DNA of 64,000 nucleotides from Bacteroidota bacterium (GCA_016183765.1 JACPEA010000002.1:173822-237821), one strand, 5' to 3'; positions 9,174 to 17,794 are shown, counted from the first letter of the stretch. Program-made: numbers and translations. Notes: generated by a model not told the origin, from the sequence alone.

Positions 9174-10433
9174 ATGGCAGACATCTTTGAAAAACTGTTA
9201 AAGAATTACGGTCCGCTGGGTCAGCACCGTGAGCGGGCGCATGGATATTTTGCTTTTCCCAAACTGGAAGGAGAGATCAGCAACCGAATGGTATTCCGTG
9301 GTAAGGAAATGATCGTTTGGAGCCTGAATAACTACCTGGGACTGGCCAATCACCCGGAGATCCGAAAGACCGATGCGGAAGCTACCGCTACATTCGGGCT
9401 GGCTTTGCCGATGGGTGCGCGTATGATGAGCGGAAACAGCAATTACCACGAACAGTTAGAAAAAGAACTGGCTGCATTTGAGAAAAAGGAAGATGCCATT
9501 CTCATGAATTTTGGTTACCAGGGTATCATGAGCGCCATCGATGCTATTTGTGGCCGTCACGATGTGATCGTATACGATGCGGAAAGTCATGCCTGTATCA
9601 TTGATGGCCTGCGTTTGCATCCCGGTCACCGCTATGTATTCAAGCATAATGATGTGGAAGATTTTGAGAAGCAGATGGAAAGAGCCACGGCACTGATCGA
9701 AAAACAGAAGACCGGCGGTATCCTGGTGATCACCGAAGGTGTGTTTGGCATGGCCGGAGACCAGGGTAAGCTGAAAGAGATCATTGACCTGAAACAGAAA
9801 TTCGAATTCCGTTTACTGGTAGATGATGCGCATGGTTTTGGTACCCTGGGCAAAACCGGCGCCGGGGCAGGTGAGGAGCAGGATTGCCAGGACGGGATCG
9901 ACCTGTATTTCTCCACTTTTGCCAAGTCCATGGCCTCTATCGGTGCCTTTATGGCGGGCGATAAGGCCATCATTGATTATATCCGTTATAATATCCGCTC
10001 GCAGATCTTTGCCAAAAGTTTACCGATGCCGATCGTGATCGGTAACCTGAAAAGGCTGGAACTGCTGCAAACACAACCTGAACTGAAAGAGCGTTTGTGG
10101 AAGAATGCACTGAAACTGCAGGCCGGATTGAAAGAAAGAGGGTTTGATATCGGTAATACCAACACCATGGTAACGCCGGTATACATGAAAGGCGGTGTGG
10201 AAGAAGCAACCGCCATGGTGATGGACCTGCGTGAGAATTACCGGATCTTCTGTTCGATCGTGGTGTATCCGGTGATCCCGAAAGGACATATCATTTACCG
10301 GCTGATCCCAACGGCGGCGCATACGGATGCGGATATTGAAGAAACACTCAAAGCCTTCAGCGAAACCAAGGCCAAACTGGATGCAGGGGCTTATAAAGTG
10401 GAGAAGATCCCAGATATGGCGGAAGCAAAATAA
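9174..10433 (+). CDS. Serine palmitoyltransferase or cysteate C-fatty acyltransferase (alpha-oxoamine synthase family)
   Basis: This 419-residue PLP enzyme of the alpha-oxoamine synthase family condenses an acyl thioester with an amino acid. Visible motifs are NNYLGLANHPE, the substrate-binding SGNSNYHEQLE, DAESHACIIDG, the cofactor Asp/His block LLVDDAHGFGTLG (residues 214-226) and the Schiff-base Lys251 in STFAKSMASIGAF. The sequence is closer to the sphingolipid or sulfonolipid enzymes than to BioF or Kbl. Chitinophagaceae make sphingolipids and capnine-type sulfonolipids, so it could be Spt (serine) or CapA (cysteate); no neighbour decides between them. It has its own promoter and a terminator at 10493. 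Confidence 0.8.
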   Translation: MADIFEKLLKNYGPLGQHRERAHGYFAFPKLEGEISNRMVFRGKEMIVWSLNNYLGLANHPEIRKTDAEATATFGLALPMGARMMSGNSNYHEQLEKELAAFEKKEDAILMNFGYQGIMSAIDAICGRHDVIVYDAESHACIIDGLRLHPGHRYVFKHNDVEDFEKQMERATALIEKQKTGGILVITEGVFGMAGDQGKLKEIIDLKQKFEFRLLVDDAHGFGTLGKTGAGAGEEQDCQDGIDLYFSTFAKSMASIGAFMAGDKAIIDYIRYNIRSQIFAKSLPMPIVIGNLKRLELLQTQPELKERLWKNALKLQAGLKERGFDIGNTNTMVTPVYMKGGVEEATAMVMDLRENYRIFCSIVVYPVIPKGHIIYRLIPTAAHTDADIEETLKAFSETKAKLDAGAYKVEKIPDMAEAK

Positions 10434-10492
10434 CACAGCAGCAGAAAGGGGCCGGATCTGGATCACCACCTGCTGAATGGATATTATATAAA

Positions 10493-10534
10493 CGAAGAGC
10501 GGTTCGGGTACATACCGGAACCGCTCTTCGTTTT
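10493..10534. terminator. Strong terminator between convergent genes
   Basis: CGAAGAGCGGTTC (10493-10505) pairs with GAACCGCTCTTCG (10518-10530) and is followed by TTTT. It lies between the convergent gene at 9174-10433 and the DUF2911 gene. An AA-rich left flank allows weak function in the other direction. Confidence 0.85.
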
Positions 10535-10556
10535 GTGTAGTATCTGAATTTATTAC

Positions 10557-11399
10557 CTATAATTTTTTGATCAGGTCGGTAGCCATGCGTACATAATCAT
10601 CGTTCTTGGCTTCCTGGGCCAGTTCGATACATTTTTCAGCACTGGTTTTGGCAGCGGTCTTATCGCCCAGACCCTGCTGGATCCTTGCCTGCAACAGGAA
10701 GAGCCAGAAAGCTTTTGGATTGGCCTGTGTGGCTTTGGTGGCATTCACCAGGGCTTTGTTCAGGTCTTTATCCCACTCGTAATAAAAATTGGCAGCCGCC
10801 TGGTAGGCGCCCGGGTTAGGTGTTTCAGCAGTCAGCGCTTTCTCTACCTGCGCGCGGATACGGTCTTTTACATTTACACTGATGGGAATATTCACCAGTG
10901 TAGTACCCCACATGATCTGCAGGTTGCAGCTTTCAGCCAGGACATTGTCGAACTGGATGGTGAAGGTTTCTACGGATGTACCGTTCTTCTCTGATTTTAC
11001 TTTGAAGCGGTTCACGTCTTCGCTTTCCTTGTATCCGTCCAGTCCTGAATTTTTCAGGCCTTTGTTGATGATGATCTCCCAGTATTCTTTTCCGGGAATG
11101 GTATAGAGCACATAAGCGCCGGTATCCAGTAATTTTCCGCCCATCATTACCCTGTCTGTAAAGCTGATACGGGTAGCGGCATTGGCACCGGTACGCCATA
11201 TTTTACCCAGTGGGGCCAGGTCGCTGTTGTCTTTAAACAGGCTGCGACCCTTCAGTGCGGGACGGGAATAATTCACTTCAATGGTTCCCAGTCCAAATTC
11301 CTGTGTCAGTTTCTGTGCAGGACTCGGGGCAGGCATTCTAACCTGTGCAAAGCTGGAAACACTGCATACAAGTGCAGCGATCAGGACGATTTTTTTCAT
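10557..11399 (-). CDS. DUF2911-type secreted protein with helical C-terminal repeats
   Basis: The 280-residue protein starts with a signal peptide (MKKIVLIAALVCSVSSFAQ). Residues about 20-180 match the DUF2911 pattern common in Bacteroidota: VNYSRPALKGRSLF, LAPLGKIWRTGANAATRI, GAYVLYTIPG and WEIIINK. The last 100 residues look like TPR-style helices (KALVNATKATQANPKAFWL). The periplasmic function is unknown. It has its own promoter upstream. Confidence 0.8.
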   Translation of the reverse strand: MKKIVLIAALVCSVSSFAQVRMPAPSPAQKLTQEFGLGTIEVNYSRPALKGRSLFKDNSDLAPLGKIWRTGANAATRISFTDRVMMGGKLLDTGAYVLYTIPGKEYWEIIINKGLKNSGLDGYKESEDVNRFKVKSEKNGTSVETFTIQFDNVLAESCNLQIMWGTTLVNIPISVNVKDRIRAQVEKALTAETPNPGAYQAAANFYYEWDKDLNKALVNATKATQANPKAFWLFLLQARIQQGLGDKTAAKTSAEKCIELAQEAKNDDYVRMATDLIKKL

Positions 11400-11419
11400 A
11401 CTTGTTTATTTTGATCCGA

Positions 11420-11449
11420 CAAACATAAGTGATTTTGGGTAGCGGCAAA
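11420..11449 (-). promoter_or_regulatory. Promoter of the DUF2911 gene
   Basis: On the minus strand TTTG (11449-11446) and TATGTTTG (11427-11420) are 18 bases apart, close to the Bacteroidota consensus. The predicted transcript starts about 17 bases ahead of the ATG at 11399. Confidence 0.6.
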
Positions 11450-11507
11450 CGGGGATAAGTGTTAAGGTTTGTGAAGCTAAGACCGGGCTGTTCTTTTTCC
11501 CGGGCCG

Positions 11508-12425
11508 TTACAGATCATTTTCCGTTACACGGTAAGCAGGATGAAAACGTTGCAGGGTATCGCGCAGGAAATCACGGTCCAGGTGGGTATAGATCTCGGT
11601 GGTGGTAATGCTTTCATGTCCCAGCATTTCCTGAACGGCACGCAGGTCGGCCCCGCCTTCTACCAGGTGAGTGGCAAAGGAATGACGGAAGGTATGTGGT
11701 GAGATCTGTTTGGTGATGCCTGCTTTCCGGGCCAGGTCGCGTATGATATAAAAGATCATGACGCGGCTCAGGTTCTTTCCGCGATTGTTCAGGAAGAGAA
11801 TATCCTCAAAACCGGGTATTGCCGGCTGGTGTACGCGGATATTTTCTTTATAGATCCGGATATATTTGCTTGCCTCCCGGCCGATGGGCACCAGCCGTTC
11901 CTTATCTCCTTTACCGATCACGCGGATGAAACCAACATCCAGGTAAAGACAGGATATTTTCAAATTCACCACCTCGCTTACGCGTAAGCCGCAACTGTAC
12001 ATGGTTTCGAGGATGGCTTTGTTCCTGCCGCCTTCGGGGGTACTTTGGTCGAGCTGTGCCATTAGGAACTCGATCTCTTCGAAACTGAGCACATCGGGTA
12101 ATTTCCTTCTTGTTTTTGGCGCTTCAAGCAGGGTAGAGGGGTCGGTTGTTGAGATCTGTTCTATCAGGCAATACCGGTAAAAACTCCGGATGCCCGAAAT
12201 GATCCTCGCCTGCGATGTGGCCGTAAGTTCCAGTTCGCCGATCCACCGGATGAATGCCTGCAGGTCTTTCAGGGTAAGGTCAGCAGGTGCTACCATTTTC
12301 TGTACCGATTGCAGGTAGTCGGTGAGTTTGTTCACATCGCGCAGGTAGGCTTCCACTGAATGGTCGCTCAATGATTTCTCCAGCCGAAGCCAGGCTTTGT
12401 ATCCTTTCTTATAAGCTTCCCACAT
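11508..12425 (-). CDS. xerD: Site-specific tyrosine recombinase XerD
   Basis: The 305-residue protein has the SAM-like N-terminal DNA-binding domain (residues 1-85) and a complete tyrosine recombinase catalytic domain: Arg148 in [11 protein letters not shown], Lys172 in KGDKER, His244 and Arg247 in [11 protein letters not shown], His270 in LGHESITTT and the nucleophile Tyr279 in EIYTHLD. Length and motifs fit XerC/XerD, which resolve chromosome dimers at dif. Nothing around it (no cargo, att repeats or excisionase) suggests a mobile element. Confidence 0.9.
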   Translation of the reverse strand: MWEAYKKGYKAWLRLEKSLSDHSVEAYLRDVNKLTDYLQSVQKMVAPADLTLKDLQAFIRWIGELELTATSQARIISGIRSFYRYCLIEQISTTDPSTLLEAPKTRRKLPDVLSFEEIEFLMAQLDQSTPEGGRNKAILETMYSCGLRVSEVVNLKISCLYLDVGFIRVIGKGDKERLVPIGREASKYIRIYKENIRVHQPAIPGFEDILFLNNRGKNLSRVMIFYIIRDLARKAGITKQISPHTFRHSFATHLVEGGADLRAVQEMLGHESITTTEIYTHLDRDFLRDTLQRFHPAYRVTENDL

Positions 12426-12587
12426 GGATTGACGGATTAACGTTTTAGCGGATTGCCGGATGGACCGACGGGGGCTGCGGTGATCGCATAAAACTGTTTT
12501 TGGAATTGAAGTTAGGTTATTCGATATTGCCGGTTCTAAATTTTAATAGCGACCCCTGATCCACCATTTGTAATTCGACAATTCGTA
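12426..12587. repeat. Divergent intergenic region with short-word repeats (array B)
   Basis: Between divergent xerD and the YkgJ-type gene lie quasi-repeated words: GGATTGACGGATTAACG with GCGGATTGCCGGATGG (about 12426-12463), and GTAATTCGACAATTCGTAATG words reaching the start codon near 12588. These belong to the wider set of short-word arrays. No clear promoter pair is visible. Confidence 0.4.
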
Positions 12588-13094
12588 ATGATAATGCAAG
12601 TCAATCTCCGTTCCTTCAAACAAAAAGTACGCCATAACCAGAAAGCATTCAAACGTTATTTAGGAAAGATCGAAAAGAACCCGCCACGTCATCTCGATAA
12701 GATCGCCGAACAGATCGATGCGGAAGTGTGGCAGGAAGTGGATTGTTTGAGCTGCGCCAATTGCTGCAAAAGCATGACACCTACTTTCACCAATAAAGAC
12801 ATCAAACGCATAGCCGCTCATTTTGACATGAGTTCGAATGAATTCAAAGAAAAATGGCTCGAGTTTGATAAGAAGGCCGGCGACTGGGTGAACGTGAAAC
12901 AGCCCTGCCAGTTCCTGAACCTGGAAAACAATATGTGCAGCATCTACGAAGTGCGCCCCGAAGACTGTGCCGGTTTCCCTCACCTGAAGAAAAAGAAAAT
13001 GGTGGAATACATCCATGTACACCAGCAGAATATCGAATACTGTCCTGCAACGTATAAGATGGTGGAGAAAATGATGGAAAGAGGGCTTAAATAA
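12588..13094 (+). CDS. YkgJ-family cysteine-cluster protein
   Basis: The 168-residue protein has the YkgJ-type cysteine cluster: CLSCANCC (about residues 49-56), a later CQFLNLENNMCSIYEVRPEDC segment, and a final Cys in EYCPATYKM. These Cys residues are thought to bind zinc or an Fe-S cluster. The function is unknown. ATG codons occur at 12588 and 12594, so the exact start is uncertain by two codons. A second family member lies at 62324-62770. It is convergent with yraN, with a repeat hairpin between. Confidence 0.85.
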   Translation: MIMQVNLRSFKQKVRHNQKAFKRYLGKIEKNPPRHLDKIAEQIDAEVWQEVDCLSCANCCKSMTPTFTNKDIKRIAAHFDMSSNEFKEKWLEFDKKAGDWVNVKQPCQFLNLENNMCSIYEVRPEDCAGFPHLKKKKMVEYIHVHQQNIEYCPATYKMVEKMMERGLK

Positions 13095-13141
13095 GTAAAA
13101 AGTCAAAAATAAAAAATAGCGTCCTTTTTGACTTTTGACTT
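13093..13141. repeat. Inverted repeat of AAAGTCAA words (array C), likely bidirectional terminator
   Basis: The left arm 13093-13109 and right arm 13125-13141 are reverse complements with one mismatch. Words are AAAAGTCAA and TTTTGACTT, as in the hairpin at 191-261. It overlaps the last base pairs of the YkgJ-type gene and the stop of convergent yraN, which fits a shared terminator. Confidence 0.7.
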
Positions 13142-13496
13142 AGAAATAGACGTCTTTTATGAGGAAGATCTCCTTGATCTCTTCGTTTACCAGGGTGATG
13201 GCCACTACATCGAACTGGATATATTTCCATTCAGGATGCAGGTACTGGTATTCTTCAGCGGCGTTGCGGAGGTTGTTCATTTTGTCGCGGGTGATACTTT
13301 CTTCCGGCCGGCCATAGCGCAGTGAATGTCTTGTTTTTACTTCAATGAAATGCAGGAAGCCGTTCTTCGAGGCAATAATATCTACTTCCCAGTGCCGGAA
13401 ACGCCAGTTGCGTTCCAGTAAGGTATAGCCTGATTTCTCCAGGTAAGCGGCAGCGAATGACTCGCCCTGGTTACCTTTTTGCTGGTTCTGACTCAT
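13140..13496 (-). CDS. yraN: YraN family (UPF0102) putative endonuclease-like protein
   Basis: The 118-residue protein shows the YraN pattern: KGNQGESFAAAYLEKSGY at the N-terminus, then NWRFRHWEVDIIASKNGFLHFIEVKTR with the nuclease-like Glu, Asp and EVK residues of the PD-(D/E)XK fold. The usual GEIDIIA reads WEVDIIA here, keeping the acidic residues. Bacteria conserve the family but its role is unproved; Holliday-junction or DNA-uptake functions have been suggested. Confidence 0.88.
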   Translation of the reverse strand: MSQNQQKGNQGESFAAAYLEKSGYTLLERNWRFRHWEVDIIASKNGFLHFIEVKTRHSLRYGRPEESITRDKMNNLRNAAEEYQYLHPEWKYIQFDVVAITLVNEEIKEIFLIKDVYF

Positions 13497-13591
13497 ATGC
13501 GTTGGTAAACGTTAAAATTAGCAGATGATACAAGAACCCCGGCATTTCAGCGTTATAGGAAAATACGCGTAATTAATACCTGATCAGAATC

Positions 13592-14791
13592 GTGGAAAGA
13601 ATCTATAAATTAAAAGGCAGGACCAGACATTATGCCTGGGGAGGGTTTACATTTTTACCTCAGTTCCTGGGGCTTAATAATGCTGAACACCAGCCATTTG
13701 CAGAATACTGGATGGGGGCACACCCTTCGGCGCCGGCCAACCTGCTGATGCGGGATGGTGATCGTTCGCTCTATACTGTTTGCAAGGAAAACCCCGAATC
13801 CGTGTTGTCGGAAAAAGTATATGACCGTTTTGGTGAGTTGCCCTACCTGTTCAAAGTGCTGGATGTGAGCAAGATGCTTTCTATACAGGTACATCCTACC
13901 AAGGAAGAGGCTGAAAAAGGTTTCGACAGGGAAGAGGCGGAAGGTATCCCCATCAACGCTCCATACCGCAATTACAAAGACAGGAATCATAAACCGGAAA
14001 TAATGGTGGCATTGGGCGAGTTCTGGTTATTGCATGGATTCACTTCCCTTGCTGCCATCGAAAAAACGCTGGAGGAAACTCCTGAATTCAATGTGCTGCT
14101 TCCTTATTTCCGTAAGGAGGGATTGAAAGAGTTGTACCGCTTTGTGATGGAGATGCAGCAACCGGAAGTCAATGCCTTGTTGGCTAACCTGATCAAAAGG
14201 GAGATCCGGAAGAAAAAGGAAGATCTGCTTACCCGGGAACAACCCGGATGGTGGGTGGCCAAACTGTATGAAGGCAGGACCGAGATCGGGGATATTGACC
14301 GCGCTGTATTCTCCCTGTACCTGTTCAATATTGTGAAAGTGAACCCGGGAGAAGCGGTATTCCAGGGGGCCGGTGTTCCGCATGCATACATGGAGGGCCA
14401 ATGTATAGAACTGATGGCCAACAGCGATAATGTACTCAGGGCCGGGCTTACCGATAAACATATCGATGTTCCCGAACTGGTGAAACATACCATTTTCGAA
14501 ACCGTTCAGCCACAGGTGATGCCGGGTAACCAGGTATTGCCCGGAGAGCGGGTGTACCCCTGCCCGGTACCCGATTTCGGGATCGCCAGGATCGACCTTA
14601 CCGCTACCATTGCATACAGCAGCAAAGCCTCTTCACTGGAAATATGGGTGCTTACCGAAGGGGGCGCTGTGGTAAACAATGGTTTGGCACTGAAAAGGGG
14701 CGAAGCTTTTGTAGTATTTGCCAATGAGCCTTATACCATTGAGGCTTCGGGACATTGTACGTTGTTCAAGGCTTTTGTTCCGGTTTCCTGA
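13592..14791 (+). CDS. manA: Mannose-6-phosphate isomerase, class I
   Basis: The protein of 399 residues starts at a GTG (13592); no ATG lies at a sensible position. It interconverts mannose-6-phosphate and fructose-6-phosphate. Zinc-ligand and active-site motifs are present: SIQVHPTKEEAEKGF, the NHKPEIMVAL segment and GAGVPHAYMEGQCIELMANSDN with the catalytic Arg region (LRAGLTDKH). The C-terminal cupin is complete. Its upstream 95 bases carry no evident terminator or strong promoter. Confidence 0.92.
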   Translation: MERIYKLKGRTRHYAWGGFTFLPQFLGLNNAEHQPFAEYWMGAHPSAPANLLMRDGDRSLYTVCKENPESVLSEKVYDRFGELPYLFKVLDVSKMLSIQVHPTKEEAEKGFDREEAEGIPINAPYRNYKDRNHKPEIMVALGEFWLLHGFTSLAAIEKTLEETPEFNVLLPYFRKEGLKELYRFVMEMQQPEVNALLANLIKREIRKKKEDLLTREQPGWWVAKLYEGRTEIGDIDRAVFSLYLFNIVKVNPGEAVFQGAGVPHAYMEGQCIELMANSDNVLRAGLTDKHIDVPELVKHTIFETVQPQVMPGNQVLPGERVYPCPVPDFGIARIDLTATIAYSSKASSLEIWVLTEGGAVVNNGLALKRGEAFVVFANEPYTIEASGHCTLFKAFVPVS

Positions 14792-14843
14792 AGCTTATGC
14801 ACAGTATGAGGAAAAATGCAACGTTCATAATCGCCAGAAGGCC

Positions 14844-14851
14844 TATTTTTG
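14844..14851 (+). promoter_or_regulatory. -7 element before the DUF6580-like gene
   Basis: TATTTTTG matches TAnnTTTG and lies 19 bases before the ATG at 14871. The -33 element is weak. It helps select 14871 as the start, because an upstream in-frame ATG at 14718 lies inside manA. Confidence 0.4.
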
Positions 14852-14870
14852 TGCTGAAACTAATGATCAG

Positions 14871-15440
14871 ATGAAAATCAACCGTTCGCTTATTCTTTCG
14901 CTCGTTTTGATGGTACTGGTAAGTGCTGTATACCGTATCATGCCTAACCGCCCCATGGGTTTTGCACCGCAGATCGCCATCGGACTGTTCAGTGGCGCCC
15001 TGTTTGTTGCAGATAAAAAATGGGCTTTTGCCTTACCGCTCTTATCCATGTTCCTGTCTGACCTGTTGTACCAGGTGTTATATATCAATGGCATGAGCAG
15101 TATCATGGGCTTCTATGATGGTCAATGGGTAAATTACCTGCTTTTTGCGGGTATCACCAGTTTTGGATTCCTGATCAGGAAAAACCGCGTGAGCAATGTG
15201 GTGATAGCTGCTTTGGCTGCACCCACCACTTATTTCCTGGTATCCAATTTCCTGGTTTGGGCCAGCGATCGGGGTTTTGGTCTGAACCGTCCTAAAACCT
15301 TCCAGGGACTGATCCTGACCTATGGCGATGCACTGCCGTTTTATGCCAACAGCCTGGTGGCTACCGTTGTATTCTCTGCAGTACTGTTCGGAACCTATTA
15401 TCTTGCCAAAAATTATTTAGCCCAGGAGAAACTGGCTTAA
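14871..15440 (+). CDS. Integral membrane protein, DUF6580-like
   Basis: From the ATG at 14871 the 189-residue protein has about five or six membrane segments (starting SLILSLVLMVLVSAVYRIMP, then FAPQIAIGLFSGALFV, WAFALPLLSMFLSDLLYQ, and others). The PQIAIGLFSGALF and LPLLSMFLSDLLY pattern recalls the DUF6580 family, distantly like substrate-binding (S) subunits of ECF transporters. No ATPase or riboswitch is near, so the substrate is unknown. Confidence 0.65.
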   Translation: MKINRSLILSLVLMVLVSAVYRIMPNRPMGFAPQIAIGLFSGALFVADKKWAFALPLLSMFLSDLLYQVLYINGMSSIMGFYDGQWVNYLLFAGITSFGFLIRKNRVSNVVIAALAAPTTYFLVSNFLVWASDRGFGLNRPKTFQGLILTYGDALPFYANSLVATVVFSAVLFGTYYLAKNYLAQEKLA

Positions 15441-15459
15441 TTCATTCAATAGCATTTAA

Positions 15460-15496
15460 CAAGAAACCCTTCCCGAAAGAAGGGTTTCTTTGTTTT
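15460..15496. terminator. Bidirectional terminator
   Basis: AAGAAACCCTT (15461-15471) pairs with AAGGGTTTCTT (15480-15490), followed by a T-rich run. It lies between the convergent DUF6580-like gene and the RNase HI fusion gene. Confidence 0.85.
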
Positions 15497-15508
15497 GTTC
15501 CTGATCAT

Positions 15509-16594
15509 TCAGGCCAGGGACAGTTCGGTGAACCAATACCCGTTATGCAGTAATCTTTTTCCGGCCAGCACTTTCAGGGCTTTGTTGAATAAGGGGCAGT
15601 TCAATACCAGTGTATGAAACTCGCCGTTCTCACCGCAAACATCCACTCCTAAGGCTTCCAGTTCGGCCACTAGTCCGGGTGTGAGCATTTTGCCCAGGAA
15701 CCGCTCGCCCATGATGGTATTACAGCTTACAATCATGGTTTCTATGCCTGAATCCAGCATCTGGTATACCAATTCTTTTCTGTTCTGCTGCCAGAGGGGT
15801 AACAGGGCTGTGAGGCCGGCCTGCGCACATACATTTTCTTCCCAGTCGCGGTGGGCCTGCAGGTCAATATCGCCAAACACTGCGTGGGTTAGGGTATAAG
15901 ATCGGGTCAGTTGTTGTAAAGCACTTACAAATTTTGCTTCATATTCCTGCCAGCTGCTGCTGATCAGGTGTATGGGTAGTTGCATGGCTGCAGCCTGTGC
16001 CTGCAGGATGTCGGCAGGAATACCATGACTCCGGGATATCCGGCCCTCTTCATTCAGCACGTTCAGTAACACCTGCGGCCGGCAGCCCTGCTGTATGGAC
16101 TGCATCAGTGCAAAACAGCTGTCTTTACCACCACTCCAGCTGCAGAGGATATGTGCCTGCTGTGTCATGTGTTTTCTGCTTCGTATTCTTTGTCTGTTCA
16201 TGGCATTGCTGGCATGTCCTTTCACCCAGTGAAAACGGATCCTGAAATGTTTGGACAGTTCATGGTAATGCATCCACAGGTCCCGGTTTTTTTTACCGCC
16301 TTTAAAATCGGTACGGATCCAGTTATCGAGCCATTTTTTTTCAACCGTGTTCACCACGTACTGGCTGTCGGTGTAGATGGTAACGGGAATATGTTTTTTG
16401 GTAAGCGATTCCAGCGCAACGATCACGGCCATCAATTCCATCCGGTTGTTGGTGGTAAGGCGGTAACCGCCGGAAAGTTCCTTGCGTTTATCGCCCCATA
16501 AAAGAACAACCCCGTATCCTCCCGGACCAGGGTTTCCGCGCGATGCGCCGTCGGTATATATGATCAGTTGGTGTCCTTTCTGTTCTGTACTCAT
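15509..16594 (-). CDS. RNase HI domain fused in frame to a Dph6-like (ATP_bind_4) domain
   Basis: The ATG at 16594 gives 361 residues. Residues 1-130 are RNase HI: YTDGASRGNPGPGG (Asp15), NNRMELMAV (Glu53), YTDSQYVVN (Asp76) and WVKGHAS (His127). The usual end (NExCDxLA, carrying the fourth catalytic Asp) is missing; NRQRIRSRK stands there. From Met143 (codon ending at 16166) a PP-loop Dph6-like domain follows: CSWSGGKDSCFAL, FGDIDLQAHRDWEENVC and GENGEFHTLVLNCPLF. Alternative frames at the junction do not restore the RNase H tail, so a deletion fusing two genes is likelier than one frameshift. RNase H activity is doubtful. Confidence 0.8.
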   Translation of the reverse strand: MSTEQKGHQLIIYTDGASRGNPGPGGYGVVLLWGDKRKELSGGYRLTTNNRMELMAVIVALESLTKKHIPVTIYTDSQYVVNTVEKKWLDNWIRTDFKGGKKNRDLWMHYHELSKHFRIRFHWVKGHASNAMNRQRIRSRKHMTQQAHILCSWSGGKDSCFALMQSIQQGCRPQVLLNVLNEEGRISRSHGIPADILQAQAAAMQLPIHLISSSWQEYEAKFVSALQQLTRSYTLTHAVFGDIDLQAHRDWEENVCAQAGLTALLPLWQQNRKELVYQMLDSGIETMIVSCNTIMGERFLGKMLTPGLVAELEALGVDVCGENGEFHTLVLNCPLFNKALKVLAGKRLLHNGYWFTELSLA

Positions 16595-16640
16595 CTTCGT
16601 TGTGTCACTCACTGCAACAGCTGTTCCGCTGGCCGGGGCA

Positions 16641-16925
16641 GTGAATTGTGAATGGGCAATTGTCAATGGTGTTGGAATGGGTGTAAATATAGGGATTCCT
16701 GAGTGGGATTGGGCAGTGGTGAGTGGTGAGTGGTGAGTAGTAGGGAGTAGGGAGTAGGGAGTGATGAGTAGGGAGTAGTCAGTAATTTACTGCCCACTCA
16801 CTACTGACTACTCACCACGCCGGCCTTACTCGCTATCAGGTAGATAGTAGTGAGTGGGCAGTGGGCAGTAGCGAGGTAATTTTATTGCCCATTCACAATT
16901 GCCCATTGCCCATTCACCACTGCCG
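16641..16925. repeat. Large heptamer-word array with reverse-complement half (array D)
   Basis: The 340-base gap between the PhzF gene and the RNase HI fusion is almost wholly a 7-nt-word array. From 16641: GTGAATT, GTGAATG, GGCAATT, GTCAATG. From 16712: GGCAGTG, GTGAGTG twice, GTGAGTA, then from 16743 GGGAGTA, GGGAGTA, GGGAGTG, ATGAGTA, GGGAGTA, GTCAGTA. The complement words ACTGCCC, ACTCACT, ACTGACT, ACTCACC follow at 16789-16816, and CCATTCAC/CAATTGCC words at about 16886-16922. It can fold into long imperfect hairpins and shares words with the array at 37261-37393. Confidence 0.85.
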
Positions 16926-16934
16926 CTCGACGAC

Positions 16935-17720
16935 TCACTTTATAAAGTACTCACCCTTCATATAGAGAATCGCCTGGCCGGAGATGGTTACCCGGTCGCC
17001 TATGGAACTGCACCAGAGATGTCCTTTTCTTTTGGAGAGCTGAACGGCCACCAGGTCCTGTTTGTTCAGTTGTTGTGCCCAGTATGGGATCAGGGTAGCG
17101 TGTGCCGAACCGGTAACAGGGTCTTCGCCGATCACGGAATTGGGTACAAAAAAACGGGAAACGAAATCCACTTCCTGTCCCTTTGCGGTAACGATCACGC
17201 CCAGTGTTTCTACCTGGTTCAGTTGTGAGAAATCAGGTACCAGTTGTTTGATCTCTTCTTCGCTGTTATACACCAGGAAATAATCCCTGGAGCGAAGTAC
17301 TTCTGCCGGTTGGATGTTGAAACCCTTCAGCAGTTCTGCCGGAGGGGTACAGGCCACTGGCATGCGGGCAGGAAAATTCATCTGTAGCAGGTCGTCTTTT
17401 TTTACAACCGTTAACTCACCGCTTTTGCAGTGGAAACGGATGGTATCAGATTCGTGCTCGATCTCGTTGAAGATGATATGGGCTGAAGCCAGGGTAGGAT
17501 GTCCCGCCAGGTCTATTTCCAGTTCCGGGGTAAACCAGCGGATCGCATAACTGCCATCGGCTTTCTTCACAAAAAAAGCCGTTTCGGATAAATTGTTCTC
17601 ATTGGCCAGTTGCTGCATGGTTTCTGCAGGCAGCCATTCCGTCAAAGGACAAACCGCTGCCGGGTTACCACCAAACACATGGTCCGTAAACGCATCAACG
17701 GTATAAATAGGGTAGGACAT
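16935..17720 (-). CDS. PhzF-family isomerase
   Basis: The ATG at 17720 (MSYPIYTVDAFTDHVFGGNP) gives 261 residues. The catalytic Glu lies in NLSETAFFVKK, and IDLAGHPTLASAH and GEDPVTGSAHATL are the two symmetric loops of the PhzF/diaminopimelate-epimerase fold. Family members isomerise small hydroxy or amino acids. The natural substrate is unknown, and no phenazine genes are nearby. An in-frame upstream ATG at 17777 is less likely because the conserved protein begins at MSYPIY. Confidence 0.88.
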   Translation of the reverse strand: MSYPIYTVDAFTDHVFGGNPAAVCPLTEWLPAETMQQLANENNLSETAFFVKKADGSYAIRWFTPELEIDLAGHPTLASAHIIFNEIEHESDTIRFHCKSGELTVVKKDDLLQMNFPARMPVACTPPAELLKGFNIQPAEVLRSRDYFLVYNSEEEIKQLVPDFSQLNQVETLGVIVTAKGQEVDFVSRFFVPNSVIGEDPVTGSAHATLIPYWAQQLNKQDLVAVQLSKRKGHLWCSSIGDRVTISGQAILYMKGEYFIK

Positions 17721-17794
17721 AGTCTGTTTTTTTCTGAACGGCAAAGTAACGGAAATGACAACGGTTCCACCCCCCAATTCTTGATGAACGGCCC

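Noticed and set aside
11508..12425. Tyrosine recombinase as sign of a genomic island
   Set aside because: It is a housekeeping XerD with no att repeats, cargo or tRNA target; flanking genes are core genes.
14792..14870. Possible riboswitch before the DUF6580-like membrane protein
   Set aside because: Only 79 bases, with no conserved riboswitch core visible, and a -7 element close to the ATG leaves a leader of about 16 bases.
16641..16925. Possible CRISPR array
   Set aside because: Repeat units are 7 nt without 25-40 nt unique spacers, and no cas gene is present.
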